Source: Alphaproteobacteria bacterium
Lineage (GTDB): Bacteria > Pseudomonadota > Alphaproteobacteria > Bin95
Length of the DNA: 15,959 nucleotides
NCBI GenBank assembly: GCA_022822125.1
Contig: JAJECF010000009.1
Coordinates: 1-15,959 of the forward strand
Direction of reading: 5' to 3'
In this document: piece by piece, positions 1 to 7,738 of the stretch
Numbering within the stretch: the stretch's first letter is position 1
How the letters are laid out: every line of letters begins with the position of its first letter
Position numbers and translations under genes: made by a program
The notes under the pieces: generated by a model
Database searches by the model: none
Told to the model about the DNA's origin: nothing
Seen by the model: only the letters and a program-made list of their open reading frames with translations

Positions 1-66
1 TCCGAACGCCTCGCGGAACGCCGCGTCGCTCAGCCCGCGCACCCGGGATGCCAATTTCAAGCCCAT
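1..66 (-). CDS. N-terminus of a truncated gene, possibly IS1595-like transposase (runs off the window)
   Basis: An open frame starts with ATG at 66 on the minus strand and runs without a stop to base 1, giving 22 residues (MGLKLASRVRGLSDAAFREA then FG). A very good ribosome binding site, GGAGGT, lies about 7 bases upstream of the ATG, which is why I favour this as a real start. The 'GLSxxxFxxxFG' pattern resembles, from memory, the N-termini of some IS1595-family transposases, where it precedes a zinc-ribbon domain. That match is weak because only 22 residues are visible. If correct, an insertion sequence ends just inside the window, next to the AT-rich gene at 391. It could equally be an unrelated gene. 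I see no inverted repeat that fixes the element's boundary. Confidence 0.4.
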   Translation of the reverse strand, partial: MGLKLASRVRGLSDAAFREAFG

Positions 67-390
67 TCCGTGACCTCCACCGTAGAGAACCTAAACAGAA
101 CATACCTCCTCACAGGTGGAAGCTCAAGGATAAGCAGGAAAGTCTTTATTCCAAACCAGCCTCTTGGAAAACTGTCGGTGAGGCGGAACGCCGCACCCGG
201 AAAAGCTGCGTCTCCCTACGCCTGTGGCGTTTCCATCATTCGGGTATTCTCAATAAATCAAACAGTTATACGAATCATACGGGTTTTTCTTCCTCCGCCC
301 GATGAGCAATTGCGTATCGTAAACACTTTCAATAGAATCTAACCTCATCCACTATCCGATTTCCTTCCTCTGCAGGCCTTGGAGGCTCCC
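67..390. other. Gene-free stretch, composition shifting from GC-rich to AT-rich
   Basis: This stretch separates the left partial gene from the AT-rich gene. Two overlapping short plus-strand frames (48-305 and 70-342) have no good ribosome binding site and encode residue strings without any domain character, so I do not call them. The only things I see are a small perfect hairpin (ACGCC-tgt-GGCGT, 218-230) of unknown meaning and a plausible promoter at 310-338. The sequence becomes AT-rich from about 240 onward, so the left edge of the foreign segment probably lies inside this stretch. Confidence 0.5.
310..338 (+). promoter_or_regulatory. Putative sigma-70-like promoter for the AT-rich membrane gene
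   Basis: TTGCGT (310-315) and TAGAAT (333-338) are separated by 17 bases. The -10 hexamer matches consensus at 5 of 6 positions, the -35 only at its TTG. Transcription would begin near 345 and leave a leader of about 45 bases before the ATG at 391. In AT-rich DNA such matches also arise by chance. Confidence 0.35.
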
Positions 391-1677
391 ATGCCACCGA
401 CCAGAAACGCGCCGTCCTCAACTTCTCGTAACATTAAAATTATATTTGTCGCATTTGTATCGTTGTTAATTGTACTTTCATTCTATGGTAAATGGGATGA
501 TTTCTCTAAATTATATCTCGAAGATACGATGAATGAAACACTTGTCATTTATGGAATATCTAGAGCCATCAATGCGGGGGTGAGTATAATTCAATCTGCT
601 GAATTGTTTTCAATTAATTTTGGAGAAGGTCTTGATCCACTAAATGATGCGATAGAACGACTTTCTTCTGGTTTAATTTGGGCTATTGGATCCTTATTCG
701 TCCAAAAAATTCTGCTAGAAATAGTTTCACATGAAGTTTTTAAATTCTGCGTACTTATTTCGGGTGTATTAGCCATATTGGCATTCATATATGATGGTTG
801 GAATCGCCACTTGAAATCTATTCTTCAATTTTGTGGAATTTCAACTTTAATTGTCGATCAAGGTCGAAGAACACTAGTGAAGGTGTTTTTTGTTCTTGTT
901 TTATTACGATTTATTGTCCCTGTTTTCATGTCCATGAGTTTCTTAGCGGTGCAGGTATTTTTGCAACCAAAAATTGAAGAACATAGTTCGAAATTATCGA
1001 AATTAAAAGAGTATGTTTCTGAGAGCCAGAGCGCTATACCAAATTCAGAAGAACTCGCCAATATGCGGCAAAATAAATTGCAGCAATTGGAAGATATAGA
1101 AAACAAGAGATCAGAAAATAGCAATCAACTGGAGACTATTGTATCCCGAATTGATGAATTGAATAAGGAAAGGGGTTTGCAAAGGCTTGTCCCACAGATA
1201 ATAAGCGGCAAAGCTCCCGATGACAAGCTTGTAGCCCTGAAGAAAACACATGAGTCTTTGGAGGAAAATGACCGTATATTCGGCAGTAAAATTTCGGAAA
1301 TACAAGAAGATTTGGAATGCATAGATAAGCAATTGTCTGGAGATGATTGCAAATCTCTATTGGGAAAAGTCATATCAACTGTAGGGAAAGGTGTAGCCGC
1401 AATAAGTAAAAGTATATCTTGGATTGCAAGTAATACTAGGGAATTAATAGAAGCGATTACCTTTATATTGATTGCCATTCTTGTGAAAAATATACTCTTC
1501 CCTATTTTCTTTCTTGCCATAGCAATCAAGTTGACTAATCCTATTCTAAAACGCCTTAGCGATCTGAAAATATCCGTGAGCAAAGACCTTCAGGAAATGA
1601 AGGAAGATCTACAGAAAATCACGGCAGGAAGTGGCACGGAAACGAGGCAAATAGGTAACACCTCCGGGAAAGATTAG
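391..1677 (+). CDS. AT-rich multi-pass membrane protein with central coiled coil, function unknown
   Basis: A protein of 428 residues. I place the start at ATG 391 because a GGAG motif lies 6-7 bases upstream; the frame also allows a TTG at 379. Hydrophobic segments are seen at about residues 15-33, 116-136, 161-190 and 353-380, with a further amphipathic/hydrophobic stretch at about 92-112. Residues 193-320 are charged, rich in Glu, Lys, Leu and Asn, and look like a coiled coil; the C-terminal tail is also charged. The layout is a membrane-anchored protein whose long coiled-coil domain sits between membrane helices. I do not recognise a named family. The gene is far richer in A+T (27% G+C at 421-480, 47% at 1201-1260) and in AAA, ATT and TTA codons than all its neighbours, a clear sign of horizontal transfer. 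It is convergent with the WYL gene and has no partner on its own strand. Confidence 0.85.
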   Translation: MPPTRNAPSSTSRNIKIIFVAFVSLLIVLSFYGKWDDFSKLYLEDTMNETLVIYGISRAINAGVSIIQSAELFSINFGEGLDPLNDAIERLSSGLIWAIGSLFVQKILLEIVSHEVFKFCVLISGVLAILAFIYDGWNRHLKSILQFCGISTLIVDQGRRTLVKVFFVLVLLRFIVPVFMSMSFLAVQVFLQPKIEEHSSKLSKLKEYVSESQSAIPNSEELANMRQNKLQQLEDIENKRSENSNQLETIVSRIDELNKERGLQRLVPQIISGKAPDDKLVALKKTHESLEENDRIFGSKISEIQEDLECIDKQLSGDDCKSLLGKVISTVGKGVAAISKSISWIASNTRELIEAITFILIAILVKNILFPIFFLAIAIKLTNPILKRLSDLKISVSKDLQEMKEDLQKITAGSGTETRQIGNTSGKD

Positions 1678-1760
1678 TGGAAAGCAGGCTGGAGCTTGGA
1701 ATCGGTCAACGCAATCTCTGGAAACACCGGGCGCCGAGGCCAGGATGCGCCAGCAAGCCA

Positions 1761-2750
1761 TTATGCCTCGCCATGATGCGCCGCCAGCGCCTCGCACATC
1801 GCGGCGAGCCTCCGCCGCAGGCGCGCGGGCCGTTCCACGGTGACGCTGTCGCCCCAGGTGAAGAGGTGCCAGCAGATTTCGTCGAGGCCGCCGGCCTCGA
1901 AGCGGACCGTCACCGTGCGGTCCGGGTTCTTCGTGACGGTCTGGTTCGGGTGGAACAGGAAAGCAGCGGCGTCGGGCGCGGCGCGTTCGTCGAAGCGAAG
2001 CGCCACGTGGACGGGCGTTTCCTGGAAGGTGCCGAAGGACCGCCGGGTCCAGGCCTGCAGGTCGAAATCCGGGTCGCGCTCGAAATCCTCCAGGCCGAGC
2101 TTCGCGCCGCTCATGTTCGCGAGGCGCCAGAGGCGCGGCTCGGGGCTCCAGTCGGTCCGGGCGACCAGGAACAGGCGGTTGCCGTAGAGCAGGCCGTAAG
2201 GCTCCGCCGCCTGCCGGCTCATCCGCCCGGTGGCGCGGGAGAGATAATCGAACTCCACCTTGCGGCGCGCGAGGATAGCGTCGCGCAGCAATGCCAGCAA
2301 GTCCGGATCGACCGGCTGCCTCGGACCCGGGCGCATGGCGAGGCCCTCGGCATGGAGCCGCGCGTCCATCTCCGCCTCCAGCTGCTCCGGCGTCTGCGAA
2401 CGGTGCAGCGCGCGCAGCTTCCCGGCTACCTTCTCCACGCCGGCGGCCTGTTCGCCGAGGCCGGTCCGCTCAAGGGCCGCCGCGGCCGTGGACAGCGCCC
2501 TCAGTTCGTCCGCCGAGACCGAGACGAGGCCGCGAAGCCGGTCGGAGCGAAGCCGCCAGCGTTTCCTGCGGTCTTCGCCCTCCGCCTCATCCAGGGGCCC
2601 GAACGCCCCCTCGACAGCGTTCCGCATCCGCTCGGCCGTCCTGCGCGAGACCGAGAACTCCGAGCAGATATCGTCGAGCGTCAGGCCGGCGCGGGAGCCC
2701 TGCAGGCGGATCGCCAGATCGACAAGATGCATCGCGCGTTCGTAACGCAT
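1761..2750 (-). CDS. WYL-domain transcriptional regulator
   Basis: A 329-residue protein. An N-terminal helix-turn-helix (about residues 22-44, 'LTLDDICSEFSVSRRTAERM') is followed by a WYL domain at about 150-215 and a WCX-type C-terminal region at about 245-325. WYL proteins are typically DNA-binding regulators that sense nucleic acid or a nucleotide ligand. I choose ATG 2750 because it has a purine-rich GGAGAGGGGAGAG site about 8 bases upstream and the family commonly begins 'MRYE(R/K)A'; upstream in-frame ATGs at 2798 and 2873 lack such a site, and the latter would overlap the AAA gene. With this start, 74 bases separate it from the AAA ATPase stop, same strand, so the two are probably cotranscribed. 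The segment that usually reads W-Y-L reads 'NRLFLVA' here. It probably regulates its own operon or responds to a signal tied to the ATPase; this is inference. Confidence 0.88.
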   Translation of the reverse strand: MRYERAMHLVDLAIRLQGSRAGLTLDDICSEFSVSRRTAERMRNAVEGAFGPLDEAEGEDRRKRWRLRSDRLRGLVSVSADELRALSTAAAALERTGLGEQAAGVEKVAGKLRALHRSQTPEQLEAEMDARLHAEGLAMRPGPRQPVDPDLLALLRDAILARRKVEFDYLSRATGRMSRQAAEPYGLLYGNRLFLVARTDWSPEPRLWRLANMSGAKLGLEDFERDPDFDLQAWTRRSFGTFQETPVHVALRFDERAAPDAAAFLFHPNQTVTKNPDRTVTVRFEAGGLDEICWHLFTWGDSVTVERPARLRRRLAAMCEALAAHHGEA

Positions 2751-2824
2751 CCGGACGTCTCTCCCCTCTCCGGCGGTCGCCCCTGCCGGGAACACCATAG
2801 CCGGCGCTTCCCGCCCGGCAAGCC

Positions 2825-4882
2825 TCACGCCCGGAAGCCCACGACCTGCGGGCGCCCCGGCTTGGCCTCGCACTCCTCGCGCAGCATCCGGGCCAGTTCG
2901 TCCGGTTCGTCGAGCAGGCCCAGGATGTCCGCCTTGCGGCGCACCACCGCGAAGTCGCCGGGCGTGAGCGCCGACAGGTCCTGCAACTGCCGAGGGGCCT
3001 CACGCTCGAAATAGCAGCGAAACGCCGCCTCGGCCTGTTCGGGCGCCAGATAGTCCAGCTTGACCTTGAAGACGAAGCGCCTGAGCGTCGCCGGGTCCAG
3101 CCGGTCGGCGAAATTCGTCGTGCAGGCGAAGGGCAGCGGATGGCTCTCCATCCAGGTCAGCATCTCGTTGACCTGGCTGACCTCCCACATCCTCTCGGCG
3201 AAGCGCCGGTCGGCGAGCAGGGACTCGGCCTCGTCGAAGACAAGGAACGCGCCGGCGTCGCGCGCCTCGGCGAAGGCGCCGGCAATCTTCCGCTCCGTCT
3301 CCCCGACCCATTTCGAGAGCAGGTCGGAGGTCCGCTTCTGAAGCACCTCCAGGCCCAGCCGGTCGGCGAGATCGCGGACCCAGGCGCTCTTGCCCGTTCC
3401 CGGCGGTCCCATCAGGCAGAGCGAGAAACGCCGCGCCCCGGAGCCGGCGAGACGGGCGGCCAGGGCGGCCGGGTCTGTGTCGGCGCAAATAAGCGCCGGG
3501 TCGAAGCGCACGGGCCTGCCCTCGGGCGGTTTCTCACAACCCAGCACCCGCGACAGGCTGCGCACGCCGCGGCGCACGGTTTCGATATCGCCGCCGCCGA
3601 GCCGCGCGGCCGTCGTCGCGCCGGCCGCCACGCCCGGCGTGACATCGAAATCCACCGCCAGTCCCCGAATGTCCGCCGGCGCGGCCTCGATCCCGTTGCG
3701 TCCGAGCTGGCGCTTCCAGACCCGCCCCCTGACCGGGCCGGTCGGCGGGCGCAGTTCGAAGGCGAACATCATCCGCCGGAGGATCGCCGGACTGACATGC
3801 CGGGCGTCGTTCATCGTCCAGAGCGTCGGCGCCGGCGCCTGCTCCAGCAGCCGGTGCATGAAGACCTTCGAGCCGCCTTCCCGGGACTTCAGACCGAACA
3901 ACCCGAAGAACCCCGACAAGCCGTCTCCGAGGAGGTCCTCCATTTCGTCGAACAGCAGCAGCGAGCGGCGGTCCTTCGACAGCAGGCGCTGCGCGAGGCG
4001 AAGCTCCTGCTGCCTCTCGCTGCGCCTCGGCTCACCGCCGTCCTCGTCCGCCTCGCCCACGCTGTAGAGCGTGACCCCGAGGCGCTCGGCCACCGCCTTG
4101 CAGAACTCCGTCTTGCCGGTGCCGGGCGGGCCGTAGAGGAGGATGTTGACGCCCGGCTCGCGCTGTTCGAGCGCCCCCTTCAGCAGCGTCTCGACATGGT
4201 CCCGGTCGCCGGCGACATGGTCGTAGTCGGACCAGCGCAACTCGCTTGCCGGGGCAGCGTCGAACAGCAGGCGGCTGACATCGCTCGCTGCTTCGACCGG
4301 CGTGCGCGCAAGGCGTCTCAGCCGGTCGATGGCCTTCAGGTCGCCGTCTTCGTCGACGGAGACTAGCCCCGCCCGGATGAGCGGCGCGTCCCTGTGCAGG
4401 CGCGCGGCTATCGCGCCGCTCGATACGCCCAGAAGCAGGGGCAGGGCCCGGCCCCCGACATTCAGGTCGTGCCATTGGGTGGGATGGATGAAGACATCCT
4501 CGATCAGCGACCGGAATACCCCCTGGGTGCGGTAACGCACCAGAAGCTCCAGAATGGCGGCATCGGTGCGCGAAAGCGCCGTCATCTGCGCCAGTTCCGC
4601 AAGACGCTGCCCGGTCCGGTCGCGCCTCGGCCTGCGGGTCGGGCAGTCATCCTGCAATGCCTGCCGGAGACTGCGAAACTCCTGCTTGGACACGTCGTCC
4701 CGATCGTAGCGGGCAAGTCTGCGCCTGGGCCTCCGGCGTCCGGGGCCGCTGAGGGCGATGCGGTGCTCACGGTTGGCGACCCATTCCGCCAGTTCCGACG
4801 CTTCGGGGTCCCGGCGGCGGAGGCGGGAGGCGGCGTTCGCCAGGTAATGGGCAAGCAGGTGTTTTTCGTAGGCTGTCAGCAT
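2825..4882 (-). CDS. Tandem-AAA ATPase (two AAA+ modules)
   Basis: A 685-residue cytosolic protein. The N-terminal ~240 residues are helical and basic, with a section around 91-135 that may be a helical adaptor. The first AAA module has Walker A GPPGTGKT at 251-258, Walker B LLLFDE at 308-313, a sensor-1-like TMND at 356-359 and an Arg pair at 369-370. The second has Walker A GPPGTGKS at 492-499, a classical pore loop KWVGE at 524-528, Walker B FLVFDE at 546-551, sensor-1 TTN ending at 590 and Arg 601-602. Such double-ring AAA proteins (CDC48-like in plan) usually remodel or unfold protein partners. Both modules look ATP-competent. The start ATG 4882 has GGAGAGAG close upstream. No protease, nuclease or other effector domain is visible, so its target is unknown. 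It precedes a WYL regulator on the same strand and follows an LRR gene by 188 bases, a gap without a strong terminator that I could identify. Confidence 0.9.
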   Translation of the reverse strand: MLTAYEKHLLAHYLANAASRLRRRDPEASELAEWVANREHRIALSGPGRRRPRRRLARYDRDDVSKQEFRSLRQALQDDCPTRRPRRDRTGQRLAELAQMTALSRTDAAILELLVRYRTQGVFRSLIEDVFIHPTQWHDLNVGGRALPLLLGVSSGAIAARLHRDAPLIRAGLVSVDEDGDLKAIDRLRRLARTPVEAASDVSRLLFDAAPASELRWSDYDHVAGDRDHVETLLKGALEQREPGVNILLYGPPGTGKTEFCKAVAERLGVTLYSVGEADEDGGEPRRSERQQELRLAQRLLSKDRRSLLLFDEMEDLLGDGLSGFFGLFGLKSREGGSKVFMHRLLEQAPAPTLWTMNDARHVSPAILRRMMFAFELRPPTGPVRGRVWKRQLGRNGIEAAPADIRGLAVDFDVTPGVAAGATTAARLGGGDIETVRRGVRSLSRVLGCEKPPEGRPVRFDPALICADTDPAALAARLAGSGARRFSLCLMGPPGTGKSAWVRDLADRLGLEVLQKRTSDLLSKWVGETERKIAGAFAEARDAGAFLVFDEAESLLADRRFAERMWEVSQVNEMLTWMESHPLPFACTTNFADRLDPATLRRFVFKVKLDYLAPEQAEAAFRCYFEREAPRQLQDLSALTPGDFAVVRRKADILGLLDEPDELARMLREECEAKPGRPQVVGFRA

Positions 4883-5070
4883 GGCTCTCTCCGGTTCTCG
4901 ATGTTGGAGACAGCCTGGGGGCAGAGTGCGTCAATCCAGGTCGTATCGATGAAACTTTCCGGCCGGCCGAAGCGCCCTTTTGCCCGATATCTCCGGGAGT
5001 GACGGCCGCCGGGCCGGTCCACCCTGGCGGCGCCTTCGGCCTCTGCGTGAAATGTTGACCTCCGTGCCGC

Positions 5071-6309
5071 CTACCGCCTGATATTGCCGCCGACCGTCAG
5101 ACCTGCCGGCAGGTTCGCGAGCCCCGTGCAACCGCGCAGGTCGAGATCGCTCATGACATGCAGGCCTTGCGGCAGCTCCGTCAGCCAGGAGCAGCCATTC
5201 AGGTTGAGCGAGCCCCTGACATTCAACCTCTCCGGCAGCACCGCAAGCTTCGTGCAACCGCGCAGGTCGAGCGAGCCCCTCACGGTCAGGCCTTTCGGCA
5301 GCGCCGTGAGCTCAGTGCAGTCGCGCAGGTCGAGCGAACCCCTGACATTCAGTCCCTCCGGCAGCGTCTCAAATCCCGTGCAGCCGCTCAGCGCGACCCA
5401 ACCCCTGACGGTCAGGTCTTTCGGCAGTGTCTTCAGCCCTGTGCAGCCGCTCAGATACAGCACGCTATGGACGTTCAGTCCCTCGGGCAGTTCCGTCAGC
5501 CCCGTGCAGCCGCTCAGATCGAGCGAACGCCCGACTGTCAGTCTCTCCGGCAAAGCCTTGAGACCCCTGCAACCCTTCAGTGTGAACGAGCCGCTGACCG
5601 TCGCCAGTCCCTCCGGCAGCGTCGCCAGCCCCATGCAGTCGGTCAGGTCGATATCGCCCCCTGCGGTCAGGCCTTCCGGCAGGTTCTTCAGGATCTCGCA
5701 ACCCTTCAGATCGAGCGAACCGCCGACGGTCGTCAGTCCCTCCGGCAGCGCCGCAAGCTTCCAGCAGTCACTCAGGTCGAGTGAGCCTCCGACGGTCGTC
5801 AGCCCTTCCGGCAGCGTCGCAAGCGCCTCGCAATAGCGCAGGTTGAGCGATCTCCCGACCGCCAGGTCCTCCGGCAATTCCGTCAGCCGCGTGCAATGGA
5901 ACAAACCGAGCGAGCCCTTGACGTTCAGTCCTCGCGGTAGGCCTGCAAGGCCCGTGCAAAACGCCAATTCAAGATCGCCCTCAACGGTCAGGTTCTCCGG
6001 CAGCACCGTCAGGTTCCGGCATCCGGCCAGATCGAGATCGCTCCCGACAGCCAGGGTCTCCGGCAGGGTCGTCAATCCGGGGCAGTCGCTCATGCGGAGC
6101 CTGCCGCCGACATTCAGTCCCTCCGGCAGATTCGTCAGGTTCCTGCAACGCCGCAGATCGAGATCGCCCTTGACGGTCAAGCCTTCCGGTAGCGCCGCAA
6201 GCTCATCGCAGTAGCCCAGGTCGAGATCGCTCTCGATAGTGAGGCAGGCAGGCGCATTGCCAGCCAGGATCGCCGCCCTTGCCATGTCCGGGTTCATCGT
6301 CCGGTTCAT
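5071..6309 (-). CDS. Leucine-rich-repeat protein with 18 Cys-bearing repeats
   Basis: A 412-residue protein made almost wholly of LRRs. After a 22-residue N-terminus come 18 repeats of 21 residues (three of 22), consensus LTVxGSLDLxGCTxLxxLPEG, then a 9-residue partial repeat at the C-terminus. Every one of the 18 repeats has Cys at the position usually taken by Asn in the LRR ladder. No signal peptide, transmembrane segment or effector domain is seen, so the protein is probably cytosolic, or exported by a route not visible here. LRR solenoids bind proteins; the partner is unknown. The frame is open up to 6585, but I start at ATG 6309: the upstream part is unlike coding sequence and a GGAG lies about 9 bases before this ATG. 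An in-frame ATG at 6297 is an alternative. It may be cotranscribed with the AAA/WYL pair downstream. Confidence 0.85.
   Translation of the reverse strand: MNRTMNPDMARAAILAGNAPACLTIESDLDLGYCDELAALPEGLTVKGDLDLRRCRNLTNLPEGLNVGGRLRMSDCPGLTTLPETLAVGSDLDLAGCRNLTVLPENLTVEGDLELAFCTGLAGLPRGLNVKGSLGLFHCTRLTELPEDLAVGRSLNLRYCEALATLPEGLTTVGGSLDLSDCWKLAALPEGLTTVGGSLDLKGCEILKNLPEGLTAGGDIDLTDCMGLATLPEGLATVSGSFTLKGCRGLKALPERLTVGRSLDLSGCTGLTELPEGLNVHSVLYLSGCTGLKTLPKDLTVRGWVALSGCTGFETLPEGLNVRGSLDLRDCTELTALPKGLTVRGSLDLRGCTKLAVLPERLNVRGSLNLNGCSWLTELPQGLHVMSDLDLRGCTGLANLPAGLTVGGNIRR
5074..6243 (-). repeat. 63/66-bp tandem coding repeats of the LRR gene
   Basis: Eighteen units of 63 bases (three of 66) plus a 27-base partial unit encode the LRRs. 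Units near the 3' end of the gene, for example those encoding LNVRGSLDLRDC, LTVRGSLDLRGC and LNVRGSLNLNGC, are the most alike and suggest recent duplication. The array can change copy number in steps that keep the frame. Confidence 0.85.
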
Positions 6310-6657
6310 CCTGCATGTCTCCGATTCATCGTTCGCCCGCCAACGCGGCGGTGCGGAAAGCCGGCCGGCACCCGTTGCCGCCGTCCTGATCCTATGGATG
6401 GACTGCGCCATATCCGGTCGTATCCCCGGAACCGTATCCGCCCGCTTGCCGGCCGCGGGGATTGCGCCGACAACGCTTCTTCCCTTCGGGCGGACGAGAC
6501 GGCCGCCGGCGCCGTCCGGTCGATCGGCAGTGCAGGAGAGGGCTGCGATGGTTCGGAACGGGGCAGCAAATCGCGAGGCCGGCAATCGGGGCTCTGATTT
6601 TTCAACGGCCCCCGGACGCTCCCGATGGCGTTGCCGGCCGGGAAGACGAACCGCGTG
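6310..6657. other. Intergenic stretch between phosphatase and LRR gene
   Basis: The minus-strand phosphatase gene ends at 6658 and the LRR gene starts at 6309 on the same strand, so this stretch should hold the phosphatase transcript end and the LRR promoter. Several short frames cross it, but none has a recognisable product or a convincing ribosome binding site. I see no strong hairpin with a T-run and no clear promoter hexamers. Confidence 0.5.
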
Positions 6658-7482
6658 TCATGTCCCGCTGTCGGGAACCCGATCGAAGGTCCAGGTTTCG
6701 ATTTCCTTTGTGTCGATGCGCGCAATGGTGAGGCGGCGCATGTCCGGGCGCGCAATGCCGGTGTCGATATCGAGCACATTCGCGCGCCAGACCGGTTCGG
6801 GCACCGGCGTGTGGCCGGTCACGACCGCGCGCACGCCCTCGACCGGCCCTGTATATTCGCCGCCGCGCTCGCCGATCTCCGGCTGGCGGGTCCCGTGCTG
6901 GATACGGCTCCAGAGCGCGCGCATGCGGGTGAGGCTGCCGGCGGGCCCGTCCTGCCCGAGCGCCGCCTCCAACTCCTCCCAGGAGCGGTGGACCGGGCAG
7001 GCATGCACGAGGCCGACCGGGCCGTGCGAGGTCTCGATGCGGGCCGCGAAGGGCAGGGCCGCGAGCGCCGCCATCCAGGCCTGCACGCTCTCACCGGGGC
7101 CGTGCTCCTCCCACCAGGCGCCGCCATTGAGAAACCAGATCTCCCATTCGATCGGCAGTTGCCCGCGCGGCAGCGGCCCGGACGCCAGCGCGTCGAGCAT
7201 CAACTGCTCGTGGTTGCCGCGAATGACAAGGTCGAACCGCGCCCCGGGTTCGGAACCCTCGATCCACGCCTTCGCCTCGAAGGAGGCGGGGCCGCGGTCG
7301 ACCAGGTCGCCGAGCGAGAACAGCCGGTCGCCCGCGCCGAACTCCAGTTCGGCGAGCGCATGACGCAGCGTGGGGAAATGGCCGTGAACGTCGCCGACGA
7401 CAAGATCGCGGCCCCCGGCAGGATTGGGGCCGAGCCGGATGGCGGGCGCGGCGTCCGGCAGGGCGAAATCCGTATCTGTCAT
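6658..7482 (-). CDS. PPP-family metallophosphoesterase (PrpA/PrpB-like serine/threonine phosphatase)
   Basis: A 274-residue protein with the full set of calcineurin-like phosphoesterase motifs: GDVHG at 30-34, GDLVDRG at 58-64, RGNHE at 88-92, His160 in 'LVHACPVH', and GHTPV at 224 near the end. These residues bind two metal ions and the phosphate, so an active phosphomonoesterase is expected. The family includes bacterial protein phosphatases such as PrpA/PrpB and also dinucleotide (Ap4A) hydrolases; the sequence alone does not decide between these. The length is somewhat above that of E. coli PrpA/PrpB. AAGGAG lies just upstream of the ATG at 7482. No signal peptide is seen. The sodium channel gene lies upstream on the same strand but 256 bases away with repeats between, so separate transcription is likely. 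Confidence 0.9.
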   Translation of the reverse strand: MTDTDFALPDAAPAIRLGPNPAGGRDLVVGDVHGHFPTLRHALAELEFGAGDRLFSLGDLVDRGPASFEAKAWIEGSEPGARFDLVIRGNHEQLMLDALASGPLPRGQLPIEWEIWFLNGGAWWEEHGPGESVQAWMAALAALPFAARIETSHGPVGLVHACPVHRSWEELEAALGQDGPAGSLTRMRALWSRIQHGTRQPEIGERGGEYTGPVEGVRAVVTGHTPVPEPVWRANVLDIDTGIARPDMRRLTIARIDTKEIETWTFDRVPDSGT

Positions 7483-7651
7483 GGGTCTCCTTACATTTCA
7501 CATTTCATCAATCGGGTGCGAAATCCGCCGCGTCCCGCTTCGCTTCATCGGGCCGGCAATGAAGGAATGGCTGCGCCAGCAATGTCATACCAGCGATCGT
7601 TGATCGGAACCGATGGCGCGGCGCTTCCCTACCGTAGCCCCGGTCCTTTGT

Positions 7652-7681
7652 CCTCATCCCGGTCGGCTACTCAGGATGAGG
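7652..7681. repeat. Palindromic intergenic repeat relic
   Basis: CCTCATCC (7652-7659) and GGATGAGG (7674-7681) form an 8-base inverted repeat around 14 bases that include GGCTACTCA. The right half (CGGCTACTCAGGATGAGG) matches the repeats at 15868-15937 at the far end of the window. It lies in the gap between the channel and the phosphatase genes and may serve as a transcript end. Confidence 0.6.
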
Positions 7682-7738
7682 AGAGGCGGGGGCGCCGGGC
7701 GGCATTTGCCCGTGAGTCTCAACCCGATGCCGTTGGTA

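Noticed and set aside
48..342. Two overlapping short plus-strand frames before the AT-rich gene
   Set aside because: No ribosome binding site and no recognisable features; they overlap each other in different frames.
1678..1760. Terminator between the convergent AT-rich and WYL genes
   Set aside because: Only a 5-base stem (GGCGC/GCGCC) with a long loop and no T-run; too weak to call.
3140..4366. Plus-strand frame of 408 residues opposite the AAA gene
   Set aside because: Low-complexity Arg/Gln/Ala-rich translation, opposite to a gene with two Walker A/B sets.
5074..6243. Regularly spaced repeats that could suggest a CRISPR array
   Set aside because: The 63/66-base period is in frame and encodes LRRs; there are no unique spacers between identical repeats.
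6310..6585. N-terminal extension of the LRR gene by 92 residues
   Set aside because: Composition unlike protein, no ribosome binding site at 6585 or at the ATG 6411, and the LRR fold does not need it.
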